From assembly GCF_900143005.1 (NCBI RefSeq), contig NZ_FRCS01000002.1, forward strand, positions 62,001 to 126,000: a DNA stretch of 64,000 bases, given 5' to 3'. Numbering within the stretch: the stretch's first letter is position 1; each line of letters starts with the position of its first letter. This document shows positions 25,244 to 33,809 of this stretch, one piece after another. A program made the translations under genes and the position numbers. This DNA is from Cryptosporangium aurantiacum (lineage in GTDB: Bacteria; Actinomycetota; Actinomycetes; Mycobacteriales; Cryptosporangiaceae). The notes under the pieces are model-generated. The model was not told the origin of the DNA. It did no database searches and saw only the letters and a program-made list of their open reading frames with translations.

Positions 25244-25297
25244 CGGGCTCCTTCGTGCGTCGTTGCTGGTCAGCGCTGAACGTATGCAGTCTCCCTC

Positions 25298-25348
25298 GTC
25301 CGGCGCCGACCGCCCAGGGCGCCTCCCACCTCCCGGACACACGGTCGG
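25298..25348 (-). promoter_or_regulatory. Potentially structured leader of the mtnK operon
   Basis: Minus-strand RNA could form CCGACCG-CGGTCGG (25342-25348 with 25306-25312) or the competing pairs GGCGCC-GGCGCC (25318-25323 with 25302-25307) plus GTCC-GGAC (25335-25338 with 25298-25301). The helices overlap and exclude each other. It does not match the SAM-I, SAM-II or SAM-IV consensus that I know. In such GC-rich DNA it may be chance. Confidence 0.3.
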
Positions 25349-25413
25349 ATTCGCGGCTTATGCCCTCCGTTTGAGGGGCGCGCGGTGTAGCAGGCACGAG
25401 GCACTATCGCTGC

Positions 25414-25716
25414 ATGAACGTCGCACGGGACGCCGTCACGGAGTTGGCCAACGCCCTGAGCAACGACGCGGCGGCCCTGGCGCGGGTGCTGCAGTCCGAC
25501 GTCCTGGTCGACGCCCCGGCGATCCTGCGGGCGCTGGCGGTGACGTCCCTGCACCTGGCGTCCTCGGCGGCCGAGATGGCGAAGGCGGTCGAGGACGTGG
25601 CCGGGCCGTCCGCCGACGAGCTGCGGGCGGTGCAGACGGCCATGGCCGAGTGCAGCTCGACGCTGCTCAACATCGTCGACCCGATCCAGCGGTTCAGCGA
25701 CCGCGCTGCCCGCTAA
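25414..25716 (+). CDS. Small all-helical protein of unknown function
   Basis: A 100-residue acidic protein, rich in Ala and Leu, predicted as two or three amphipathic helices with no membrane segment or motif. No family is recognised. The ATG lies 170 bp from the divergent mtnK start, and codon use (strong third-position GC) supports coding. Its TAA shares 4 bp (CTAA) with the TAG of the convergent cobN, which argues that both ends are real. Confidence 0.65.
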   Translation: MNVARDAVTELANALSNDAAALARVLQSDVLVDAPAILRALAVTSLHLASSAAEMAKAVEDVAGPSADELRAVQTAMAECSSTLLNIVDPIQRFSDRAAR

Positions 25717-28700
25717 GAATCCTCGAGGTCACCCTCCGTTGCGAGGTAAAGGTCCTGGAGGGCCTCCAGGGTCTCGGCGGCGGGGTGCTCCCACATGCCC
25801 CGGTTCGCCGCCTCGAGCAGGCGCTCGGTGATCGCGTGCAACGCCCACGGGTTCGACTCGGTGAAGAACTTCTGGTTCTCCGGGTCCAGCGCGTAGGTGC
25901 CCGCCAGCTTCTCGTACATCCAGTCCGCGACGACGCCCGCCGTGGCATCGTAGCCGAACAGGTAGTCGACGGTCGCGGCCAGCTCGAACGCGCCCTTGTA
26001 GCCGTGTCGGCGCATCGCCTCGATCCAGCGCGGGTTGACGACCCGGGCGCGGAACACCCGTGCGGTCTCCTCGTGCAGGCTGCGGGTGCGGACGGCGTCC
26101 GGGCGGGTGCTGTCGCCGATGTACGCCTTGGGCGCGGTGCCGGTCAGCGCGCGGACCGTCGCGATCATGCCGCCGTGGTACTGGAAGTAGTCGTCGGAGT
26201 CGGCGATGTCGTGCTCGGCCGTGTCGACGTTCTTCGCCGCGATGTTGATCCGCCGGTACGCGCTCTCCATGTCCGGCCGGGCCGGGACGCCGTCGAGGCC
26301 ACGTCCGTACGCGAACCCGCCCCAGACCGCGTAGACCTCGGCCAGGTCCTTGTCGTCGCGCCAGGTGCGGCTGTCGATCGCCTGGAGCAGCCCGGCACCG
26401 TAGGCGCCCGGCTTCGAGCCGAACAGGCGCATGGTGGCGCGCCGGGAATCGCCGTGGGTCTCGAGCTCCGCCTGCACGTGCTCTCGCACGTAGTTGTCCG
26501 GCTCGTCGAGGGCCGCCACCAGCTGCACGGCGTCGTCCAGCATCGCGACGACGTGCGGGAACGCGTCCCGGAAGAAGCCGCTGATCCGGATCGTGACGTC
26601 GATGCGAGGCCGGCCGAGCTCGTCCCGCGGGATGACTTCGAGCCCGTTCACCCGGCGCGAAGCTTCGTCCCAGACCGGGCGGACGCCGAGCAGCGCCAGC
26701 ACTTCGGCGATGTCGTCGCCGGCGGTGCGCATCGCGGACGTGCCCCAGATCGAGAGCCCGACCGAGCGCGGCCACTCGCCGGTGTCGGCGCGGTACCGGG
26801 CGAGCAGCGAGTCGGCCATCGCCGACCCGGTCTCCCACGCCAGGCGGCTCGGGATCGCCTTGGGGTCGACCGAGTAGAAGTTGCGACCGGTCGGGAGCGT
26901 GTTGATCAGGCCACGGAGCGGCGAGCCCGACGGGCCGGCCGGCACGTAGCCGCCGTTCAGGGCGTGCAGCACGTGGGTGAGCTCGTCCGTGGTCTTGCTC
27001 AGCCGCGGCACGACCTCGTTCGCCGCGAACTCCAGCACCCGCGTGACGAGCACCCGGTCAGCGCCGGCGGCGGCGCCCGGCGTCGCGTCCAGAATTGACG
27101 TAGTGACCTCGGCCGACGCCGACGGATCCCACCCGCGGACCTCCATCTCCGCCACGAGCGAGCGCGCTAGCGCGTCGATCGCATCGACGTCAGTCCGTGC
27201 CTCGTCACCCGCCTCGGAGAGCCCGAGCGCCTCCCGCAGACCGGGCAGCGCCGCGACCTGCCCGGCCCACATCTGCCGGGCGCGCAGCATCGCCAGCACC
27301 AGGTTCACCCGGGCCTCGCCGGACGGTGCCGCGCCCAGCACGTGCAGGCCGTCCCGGATCTGGACGTCCTTGACCTCGCACAGCCACCCATCGACGTGCA
27401 GCAGGAAGTCGTCGAACTCGGCGTCGTGGGGACGGTCGTCCAGCCCCAAGTCGTGGTCGAGGCGCGCGGCCTGGATCAGCGTCCAGATCTGGGCCCGGAT
27501 CGCGGGCAGCTTCGCCGGGTCGAGCGCCGCGATGTTCGCGTGCTCGTCGAGCAGCTGCTCGAGCCGCGCGATGTCGCCGTACGAGTCGGCGCGGGCCATC
27601 GGCGGCACCAGGTGGTCGACCAGCGTCGCGTGCGTGCGGCGCTTGGCCTGGGTGCCCTCGCCCGGGTCGTTGACCAGGAACGGGTAGATCAGCGGCAGGT
27701 CACCGAGGGCGGCGTCGGATCCGTCGGCCGCGGACATCCCGACGGTCTTGCCGGGCAGCCACTCCAAGTTGCCGTGTTTGCCCAGGTGAATGACCGCGTC
27801 CGCGCCGAACTCCGCGGCCAGCCAGTGGTAGGCGGCCAGGTAGTGGTGGCTGGGCGGCAGGTCCGGGTCGTGGTAGATCGCGACCGGATTCTCACCGAAC
27901 CCGCGCGGCGGCTGGATCATCACCACGACGTTGTCGCCCCGGAGCGCGGCCAGCACGATGTCGCCGTCGTGGACGTAGAGCTCGCCCGGAGGCGGGCCCC
28001 AGTGCTCGAGCATCTTCTCCCGGAGCCCGGCGTCCAACGAGTCGAAGTACGCCTGGTACGCCGCCGCCGGGATACGCACCGGGTTCGCCGCGAGCTGCTC
28101 CTCGGTGAGCCAGGCGGTGTCGTGGCCGCCTGCCTTGATCAGCGCGTGGATCAGCGCGTCGCCGTCCTGCGCCTCGACGCCCGGCAGGTCGCCGACCTGG
28201 TACCCGGCGTCCTTCAGCGCCTGCAGGAGCTTCACGGCCGACGCAGGCGTGTCGAGACCCACGGCGTTGCCCACCCGGGCGTGCTTCGTCGGGTACGCGG
28301 ACAGCATCAACGCGACCCGCTTGTCCTGGGACTCGATGTGCCGCAGCGCACCGTGCTTCACCGCGATGCCCGCCACCCGGGCGGCGCGCTCGGGGTCGGC
28401 GACGTACACGGTGAGCCCGTCGGCGTCGATCTCCTTGAACGAGAACGGGACCGTGATGATCCGGCCGTCGAACTCGGGGATCGCGACCTGGGTCGCGTTG
28501 TCCAGTGGGGACAGGCCGTCGTCGTTGGCCGCCCAGGTCTCGCGGCTGCTCGTGAGGCAGAGACCCTGCAGGATCGGGACGTCGAGCGCGGCTAGCGCCC
28601 CCACGTCCCAGGCGTCGTCGTCGCCGCCAGCGCTCGCGGTGGCGGGCTTCGTGCCGCCGGCGGCCAGCACGGTCACGACCAGGGCGTCGGCGCGCTCCAG

Positions 28701-29336
28701 CGTGGCGAGCAGCTCGGGCGGGGCGGTGCGCAGGGAGGCGCAGAACACCGGGAGCGCCTGCCCGCCCGCGTCCTCGATCGCGTCGCACAGCGCCTCGACG
28801 AACGCGGTGTTCCCCGCGACATGGTGCGCCCGGTAATAGAGGGTGGCGATGACTGGACGCCGGGTTTCCGACGCGCCTCGGTCGGGCTTCAATCCGCTGG
28901 CTGAGCTGGAAGCGCGCTCGAGGACTCCCCAGGTGGGGGTCTCTTCCGGGGGCGCGAAGCCGAGGCCGGTGAGCAGGACCGTGTCGCTCAGGAAATGGTG
29001 GAGCTGCTCGAGGTTGGCCGCCCCGCCCTGGGCGAGGTACGCGTGCGCCTCCGCCGCGACACCGGCGGGCACCGTGGAGAGCTGCATCAGGTCGGCGTCC
29101 GGCGCGATCTCCCCACCGAGCACGACGACCGGCTGCGGACCGGCCAGCAGCGCGTCCAGGCCCTCTTCCCACGCGCGGCGCCCACCGAGGATGCGGACGA
29201 CGACCAGGTCGACGCCGTCGAGCAGCGCGGGCAGGTCCCCAACGTTCGTCCGCGCCGGGTTGGCCAGGCGGTACGGCGCTCCGCTCGCCCGTGCCGAGAG
29301 CAGGTCCGTGTCGGAGGTCGAGAGCAGCAGAATCAC
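25713..29336 (-). CDS. cobN: Cobaltochelatase large subunit CobN
   Basis: A 1207-residue protein matching the full length of CobN/BchH-type chelatase subunits. Recognisable stretches include VIHLGKHGNLEWLPGKTVGMS, YPFLVNDPGEGTQAKRRTHA, IWGTSAMRTAGDDIAEVLALLGVRPVW and PRIDVTIRISGFFRDAFPHVVAMLDDAVQLVAAL. With CobS and CobT (not in this window) it inserts Co2+ into hydrogenobyrinic acid a,c-diamide with ATP, the late step of aerobic cobalamin synthesis. GTG start preceded by GAGGACC. Divergent from cobG across ~120 bp that are too short for a complete cobalamin riboswitch. Confidence 0.96.
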   Translation of the reverse strand: MILLLSTSDTDLLSARASGAPYRLANPARTNVGDLPALLDGVDLVVVRILGGRRAWEEGLDALLAGPQPVVVLGGEIAPDADLMQLSTVPAGVAAEAHAYLAQGGAANLEQLHHFLSDTVLLTGLGFAPPEETPTWGVLERASSSASGLKPDRGASETRRPVIATLYYRAHHVAGNTAFVEALCDAIEDAGGQALPVFCASLRTAPPELLATLERADALVVTVLAAGGTKPATASAGGDDDAWDVGALAALDVPILQGLCLTSSRETWAANDDGLSPLDNATQVAIPEFDGRIITVPFSFKEIDADGLTVYVADPERAARVAGIAVKHGALRHIESQDKRVALMLSAYPTKHARVGNAVGLDTPASAVKLLQALKDAGYQVGDLPGVEAQDGDALIHALIKAGGHDTAWLTEEQLAANPVRIPAAAYQAYFDSLDAGLREKMLEHWGPPPGELYVHDGDIVLAALRGDNVVVMIQPPRGFGENPVAIYHDPDLPPSHHYLAAYHWLAAEFGADAVIHLGKHGNLEWLPGKTVGMSAADGSDAALGDLPLIYPFLVNDPGEGTQAKRRTHATLVDHLVPPMARADSYGDIARLEQLLDEHANIAALDPAKLPAIRAQIWTLIQAARLDHDLGLDDRPHDAEFDDFLLHVDGWLCEVKDVQIRDGLHVLGAAPSGEARVNLVLAMLRARQMWAGQVAALPGLREALGLSEAGDEARTDVDAIDALARSLVAEMEVRGWDPSASAEVTTSILDATPGAAAGADRVLVTRVLEFAANEVVPRLSKTTDELTHVLHALNGGYVPAGPSGSPLRGLINTLPTGRNFYSVDPKAIPSRLAWETGSAMADSLLARYRADTGEWPRSVGLSIWGTSAMRTAGDDIAEVLALLGVRPVWDEASRRVNGLEVIPRDELGRPRIDVTIRISGFFRDAFPHVVAMLDDAVQLVAALDEPDNYVREHVQAELETHGDSRRATMRLFGSKPGAYGAGLLQAIDSRTWRDDKDLAEVYAVWGGFAYGRGLDGVPARPDMESAYRRINIAAKNVDTAEHDIADSDDYFQYHGGMIATVRALTGTAPKAYIGDSTRPDAVRTRSLHEETARVFRARVVNPRWIEAMRRHGYKGAFELAATVDYLFGYDATAGVVADWMYEKLAGTYALDPENQKFFTESNPWALHAITERLLEAANRGMWEHPAAETLEALQDLYLATEGDLEDS

Positions 29337-29457
29337 GCAGGGTCCTCACTCGGCGTCGTTTGTCGCCCGCCCATCATCCCAGGGGGCCACGGTGACCAGA
29401 ACCGCTCCCGTCACGTGGGCGAATTGCCATCACCCATGCGGCACGTAGCATCCGGCT

Positions 29458-30624
29458 ATGCCCACCGCCGTGCCCGTTCCGCGCCGCCTGGCAGCCGACA
29501 GCTGCCCAGGTGCGCTCCAGGTGCACAAGGCCGCTGACGGTGGTCTGGCGCGAATCCGGGTGCCGGGCGGTGTGGTGAGCCTCACCCAGTGGGCTGCGCT
29601 ACAGGAGTACGCCCCGATCGAGCTGACCTCCCGCGCCAACGTCCAGATCAGGGGCGTCACCGACCCGGCCGCACTGGCCGCGCGCCTGGCGTCCGCCGGA
29701 TTGTTGCCGTCAGCCACGCACGAACGGGTGCGGAACATCGTGGCCTCGCCGACCGGCGACGTGCGTTCGGTCGTGACCGAACTCGACCGGGACCTGTGCG
29801 CCGCACCCGACCTGGCCGAGCTGCCAGGGCGTTTCCTGTTCGCGGTGGATTCCGCGCGCGACGTGGCGGGCCTGGGTGCGGACGTGACCGTGCTGCTGGG
29901 CTCCGACCCGGCTCCGGTGCTGCTGGCGGGCGTCGACCGCGGTCTGCGGGTCTCCGTCGGCCAGGCCGTTCCGGCCTTGATCGCCGCGGCGCGGGGGTTT
30001 CTCGCCGAGCGCACGGCTCAGGCCTCCCGGGCCTGGCGTCTCACTGAGTTGGACGACGGTCCGGCGCGCGTCGCCGCCAGGGTGGCCGACGCCCTGGGCT
30101 TGCTGTTGTCCGCCCCGGACGTCGTGGGGCCGGCCGCCGTCGAGTCGGGTCCGATCGGGGCCGTGCCGGGCGGTGTGGCCGCGGTGGCGCCGCTGGGGCG
30201 CCTCACGGGTGCGCAGATGGCGCGGATCGGGGCGGTGGCGCGCGACGAGATCATCGTCACTCCGTGGCGGGGTGTGGTGCTACTGGGCGTGGACGCCTCG
30301 GCGCTGGCGGCCCTGGCCGACGCCGGGCTGGTCACCGACCCCGCGTCCCCGTGGGCCACCGCGACCGCGTGCACCGGGCTGCCCGGCTGCGCGAAGTCGC
30401 GTGCGGACGTCCGCGCCGACGCGTCGGTCGCGCTCGGCGTCACGCTGCCTTCGTCCGGGGTGCTCCCCGTGCACTTCGTGGGGTGCGAACGGCGCTGCGG
30501 ACATCCCGCGGGCGCACACGTCGACGTGCTGGCCACGGGCGACGGATACCAGGTGGACGGCGAGAACGTCCGCGTCGAAGAGCTACCCGCGTTCGTCGCG
30601 GCAGCCAGGAGGAAAAACGCGTGA
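29458..30624 (+). CDS. cobG: Precorrin-3B synthase
   Basis: A 388-residue protein of the nitrite/sulfite-reductase fold. The C-terminal half carries four cysteines for a [4Fe-4S] cluster: CTGLPGC (Cys305, Cys311) and CERRC (Cys343, Cys347). CobG uses O2 to hydroxylate precorrin-3A to precorrin-3B, enabling ring contraction in the aerobic route. N-terminal ferredoxin-like half includes TSRANVQIRG, typical of the family. ATG start; overlaps cobH by 4 bp, beginning a cobG-cobH-cobIJ operon. Confidence 0.95.
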   Translation: MPTAVPVPRRLAADSCPGALQVHKAADGGLARIRVPGGVVSLTQWAALQEYAPIELTSRANVQIRGVTDPAALAARLASAGLLPSATHERVRNIVASPTGDVRSVVTELDRDLCAAPDLAELPGRFLFAVDSARDVAGLGADVTVLLGSDPAPVLLAGVDRGLRVSVGQAVPALIAAARGFLAERTAQASRAWRLTELDDGPARVAARVADALGLLLSAPDVVGPAAVESGPIGAVPGGVAAVAPLGRLTGAQMARIGAVARDEIIVTPWRGVVLLGVDASALAALADAGLVTDPASPWATATACTGLPGCAKSRADVRADASVALGVTLPSSGVLPVHFVGCERRCGHPAGAHVDVLATGDGYQVDGENVRVEELPAFVAAARRKNA

Positions 30625-31256
30625 CCGGGCAGTACGACTACATCCGCGACGGCGCGGAGATCTATCGCCAGTCGTTCGCCACGATCAGAGCCGAAGCCGA
30701 CCTTTCCGGTCTCCCGGCCGAGGTGGCCCGCGTTGCGGTTCGGATGATCCACTCCTGCGGCATGGTCGACCTGGTCGACGACCTGGCGTACTCCGCGGAC
30801 GCGGTGCCCGCGGCGATCAAGGCCCTGCGGGACGGCGCGCCGATTCTCTGTGACGCGCAGATGGTCGCGTCCGGGGTGACGCGTCGGCGCCTGCCCGCCG
30901 CCAACGACGTGATCTGCACGTTGGGTGATCCTGCGGTGCCGTCGCTGGCCGCGTCGCTGGGCACCACCCGCAGCGCGGCGGCGCTCGAACTGTGGCGCGA
31001 TCGGCTGGAGGGCTCGGTCGTCGCGATCGGCAACGCGCCGACGGCGCTGTTCCACCTGCTGGACATGGTGGCGGCGGGCGCGCCTCGGCCGGCCGTGGTG
31101 CTCGGCATCCCGGTGGGCTTCGTGGGCGCCGCCGAGTCGAAGGACGCCCTGGCAGCCAACGAGCTCGGGCTGGAGTACCTGATCGTGCGCGGACGCCGGG
31201 GTGGCAGCGCGATGACCGCCGGTGCGCTCAACGCGCTGGCCAGCGAGGAAGAGTGA
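30621..31256 (+). CDS. cobH: Precorrin-8X methylmutase
   Basis: A 211-residue protein that moves the C11 methyl group to C12 to make hydrogenobyrinic acid. The catalytic histidine is in RMIHSCGMVD (His44), followed by APILCDAQMVASGV and GNAPTALFHLLDMVAAGAPRPAVV, all hallmarks of CobH/CbiC. GTG start within the cobG stop (GTGA); an excellent AGGAGG lies 8 nt upstream inside cobG. The cobIJ ATG shares one base with its stop (TGATG). Confidence 0.96.
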   Translation: MTGQYDYIRDGAEIYRQSFATIRAEADLSGLPAEVARVAVRMIHSCGMVDLVDDLAYSADAVPAAIKALRDGAPILCDAQMVASGVTRRRLPAANDVICTLGDPAVPSLAASLGTTRSAAALELWRDRLEGSVVAIGNAPTALFHLLDMVAAGAPRPAVVLGIPVGFVGAAESKDALAANELGLEYLIVRGRRGGSAMTAGALNALASEEE

Positions 31257-32836
31257 TGAGCGGTCGTTTGTACGGCGTCGGTCTCGGACCGGGCGATCCC
31301 GAGCTGGTCACCGTCAAGGCGGCCCGGCTGATCTCCGACGCCGAAGTGATCGCGTACCACAGCGCCCGGCACGGACGCAGCATCGCGCGCTCGGTCGCCG
31401 CCCCGTATCTGCGCGAGGGGCAGATCGAGGAGCAGCTGGTCTACCCGGTCACCACCGAGACGACGTCCCACCCGGGTGGGTACCAGGGCGCGCTCGACGA
31501 CTTCTACGCGTCGGCGGCCGAGCGTCTGGCGGCGCATCTGGACGCCGGTCGGGACGTCGTTGTGCTCGCCGAGGGTGATCCGTTCTTCTACGGCTCGTAC
31601 ATGCACCTGCACAAGCGCCTGTGCTCGCGGTACCCCACGACGGTGGTGCCGGGCGTGACGTCGGTGAGCGGGGCGTCGGCGGCGATGGGTCGTCCGCTGG
31701 TGGAACGCGACGAGGTGCTGACCGTACTGCCCGGGACGCTGCCGGTGGCGTCGCTGGCGGCTCGGCTGGACGGTTCTGATCCCGCGGTCGTGATGAAGCT
31801 CGGGCGGACGTTCGGGGCGGTGCGGGAGGCGCTCTCGGAGGCGGGCCGGCTGGACGAGGCCTGGTACGTCGAGCGCGCCACGACGTCGTCCGAGCGGGTC
31901 GTGCCGCTGGCCGAGGTCGACCCGGAGACGGTGCCGTACTTCTCGATGGCGGTGCTCCCGAGCCGCCTGTCGCCGGGCCTGGACGCGGAGCCGGGCGCGG
32001 GCGGCGTCGCCGAGTCGGCCGCGGCACCGGGCGTGACCGGGGTCGCCGACCCGGCCGCGGCGCCGGGGCTGACTGCGGGCCTGGCTTCCGGGGCCGTGGA
32101 CTGTGCCGGGGAGGTCGTGGTCGTCGGGCTGGGGCCGGGTGGCCGCGACTGGCAGACCCCCGAGGCGCAGGCCGCCCTCGCCGCCGCCGACGACCTCGTC
32201 GGGTACGGGCCGTACCTCGACCGAGTCCCCGCCAACCCCCGCCAGCGGCGCCACCCGTCCGACAACCGGGTCGAGGCCGAGCGGGCCGCGTTCGCGCTGG
32301 ACCTGGCGTCGCGCGGCTCGAAGGTGGCCGTCGTGTCGTCCGGGGACCCCGGCGTGTTCGCGATGGCCGCGGCGGTGCTCGAAGTGGCGGAGGAACCCCG
32401 CTGGAAGCACGTCGCGGTGCGGGTCGTGCCGGGCATCACTGCCGCTCAGGCCGTGGCCAGCCGGGTGGGTGCTCCGCTCGGGCACGACTTCTGCATCCTG
32501 TCGCTGTCCGACCGGCTCAAACCCTGGGAGATCATCTCCGAGCGGCTGGCCGCGGCGGCGGCGGCAGACTTCGTGATCGCGATCTACAACCCCGCGTCGA
32601 AGAGCCGCAGGCACCAGATCGTGGACGCGAAGGAGCTGCTGCTGCAGCACCGGGAAGCGGACACGCCGGTGGTGATCGGGCGGGACGTCGGTGGGCCGAC
32701 GGAGAGCGTGCGGGTGGTGCGGCTCGCGGACCTCGACCCGTCCGAGATCGACATGCGGACGCTGCTCATCGTGGGGTCGTCCCAATCCCGCTCCGACGGC
32801 CACACCGTCTACACCCCCCGCCGCTACCCGGCCTGA
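31256..32836 (+). CDS. cobIJ: Fused precorrin-2 C20- / precorrin-3B C17-methyltransferase
   Basis: A 526-residue fusion of two SAM-dependent tetrapyrrole methylases. Residues 1-~235 are CobI (GVGLGPGDPELVTVKA, LAEGDPFFYGSYMHL, VVPGVTSVSGASAA), methylating precorrin-2 at C20. Residues ~278-526 are CobJ (VVVGLGPGGRDWQTPEA, VSSGDPGVFAMAAAV, PGITAAQAVASRVGAPLGHDFC), which methylates C17 and contracts the ring. A linker of about 40 Ala/Gly/Pro residues with a duplicated 12-residue unit joins them. The fusion is common in actinobacteria. Its end overlaps the convergent DUF559 gene by 13 bp. Confidence 0.96.
   Translation: MSGRLYGVGLGPGDPELVTVKAARLISDAEVIAYHSARHGRSIARSVAAPYLREGQIEEQLVYPVTTETTSHPGGYQGALDDFYASAAERLAAHLDAGRDVVVLAEGDPFFYGSYMHLHKRLCSRYPTTVVPGVTSVSGASAAMGRPLVERDEVLTVLPGTLPVASLAARLDGSDPAVVMKLGRTFGAVREALSEAGRLDEAWYVERATTSSERVVPLAEVDPETVPYFSMAVLPSRLSPGLDAEPGAGGVAESAAAPGVTGVADPAAAPGLTAGLASGAVDCAGEVVVVGLGPGGRDWQTPEAQAALAAADDLVGYGPYLDRVPANPRQRRHPSDNRVEAERAAFALDLASRGSKVAVVSSGDPGVFAMAAAVLEVAEEPRWKHVAVRVVPGITAAQAVASRVGAPLGHDFCILSLSDRLKPWEIISERLAAAAAADFVIAIYNPASKSRRHQIVDAKELLLQHREADTPVVIGRDVGGPTESVRVVRLADLDPSEIDMRTLLIVGSSQSRSDGHTVYTPRRYPA
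32003..32074 (+). repeat. Duplicated 36-bp unit in the CobI-CobJ linker
   Basis: Two in-frame 36-bp units encode GVAESAAAPGVT and GVADPAAAPGLT. The duplication lies exactly between the two methylase domains and extends a flexible linker. Confidence 0.85.
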
Positions 32837-33711
32837 CCCCTCGTCAGCGCCGCACGGAGCTGACCGCAGAAGGCGGCGAAGCGGGCAGGGTCCTTGAGGT
32901 CGAGGCTCGTCAGGTGGAGCACGGTCCACCCGGCGTCGATCAGCTGGTTGAGGCGCGCCCGGTCCGAGCGGAGCTGCTGCGCGTCCGCGTGCCAGATGCC
33001 GTCGTACTCCACCGCGACCTTCGCGTCCGGCCATGCCAGGTCGAGACGGGCTATCACGCGCCCGTTCACGACGACCTTGTGCTGCGGCGTCGGCGGCGGG
33101 AAGCCGGCCAGCGTGATCTGGACGCGGGTCCGGGACTCCTGCGGGGACTCCGCGCGGGCGTCGGCGAGGGTGATGGCCTTCGCGGCCTGGCTGTCCGGGA
33201 ACGTCGCGACCCAGCTGTCCATCGCCTCGCGCCGCGGACGCTTCGCCCTGAACAGCACGTCGAGCGCGACGACCGCCTCGATGAGATCTGGCTCGGACGC
33301 GATCTCCCACGCGGTCCGGGTAGACACGGTGACCGGGGGGTCGCTGCCGGGACGGATGTGCCCCGGAGGCAGCCAGGGAGTGCGCACGATGCGGCACCCG
33401 CGTCGGCGCATTCGCGTCCCGGGCGGCGCGATGACGTGCACGGAGTCCCCGAGCTCGCCCAGTGGCAGCCCGTCCAGACACGCCGCCGACCGCCCAGTGA
33501 GGGCTGCTCCCTCGGGGAGGATCAGTCCCGCCGCCTGACATCGCAGCCGATAGGAGTCGCCCAAATCAGCAGCGACATAGACGTCTCGGTGTAACTGAAT
33601 CCATGACTTACCGCGGAGCTGATTCTTCGTCACCAGGCCGGCCCGGACCGCGTCCGAGCCCCGGAACGGTCCCCGACGCAGCGCGGCTGGTTGATGCGGG
33701 TGGGTTCCCAT
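32824..33711 (-). CDS. DUF559 (Vsr-like endonuclease fold) protein
   Basis: A 295-residue protein. The C-terminal ~110 residues form DUF559, a PD-(D/E)XK-like fold related to very-short-patch repair enzymes: ARLDLAWPDAKVAVEYDGIWHADAQQ then RLNQLIDAGWTVLHLTSLDL. The N-terminal part (LVTKNQLRGKSWIQLHRDVYV) resembles AbiEi-type winged-helix antitoxin sequences. Such proteins are common in actinobacteria with unknown role. ATG 33711 is chosen because MGTHPHQ starts the conserved region. It sits inside the corrin cluster in opposite orientation to cobIJ and looks like an insertion there. Confidence 0.82.
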   Translation of the reverse strand: MGTHPHQPAALRRGPFRGSDAVRAGLVTKNQLRGKSWIQLHRDVYVAADLGDSYRLRCQAAGLILPEGAALTGRSAACLDGLPLGELGDSVHVIAPPGTRMRRRGCRIVRTPWLPPGHIRPGSDPPVTVSTRTAWEIASEPDLIEAVVALDVLFRAKRPRREAMDSWVATFPDSQAAKAITLADARAESPQESRTRVQITLAGFPPPTPQHKVVVNGRVIARLDLAWPDAKVAVEYDGIWHADAQQLRSDRARLNQLIDAGWTVLHLTSLDLKDPARFAAFCGQLRAALTRGQAG

Positions 33712-33771
33712 TCGGCCACCCTGGCGAACCCTGCGGTGCTCGCAGCGATGTCCACAGCCGGCGGGCGACAT

Positions 33772-33809
33772 CTAAGAGTGGTGTGGGCACCCGCCCACAC
33801 CACTCTTAG
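33772..33809. terminator. Perfect 17-bp stem hairpin covering the cobK stop
   Basis: CTAAGAGTGGTGTGGGC (33772-33788) and GCCCACACCACTCTTAG (33793-33809) are perfect inverted copies with a 4-nt loop. The hairpin encodes the last twelve residues and stop codon of cobK. It could terminate cobK or be a mobile repeat that replaced its 3' end. Confidence 0.75.

Noticed and set aside
29337-29457. Cobalamin riboswitch between cobN and cobG
   Set aside because: The gap is ~120 bp and holds two promoters; I could not find the B12 box or the conserved core, and a full aptamer needs about 200 nt.
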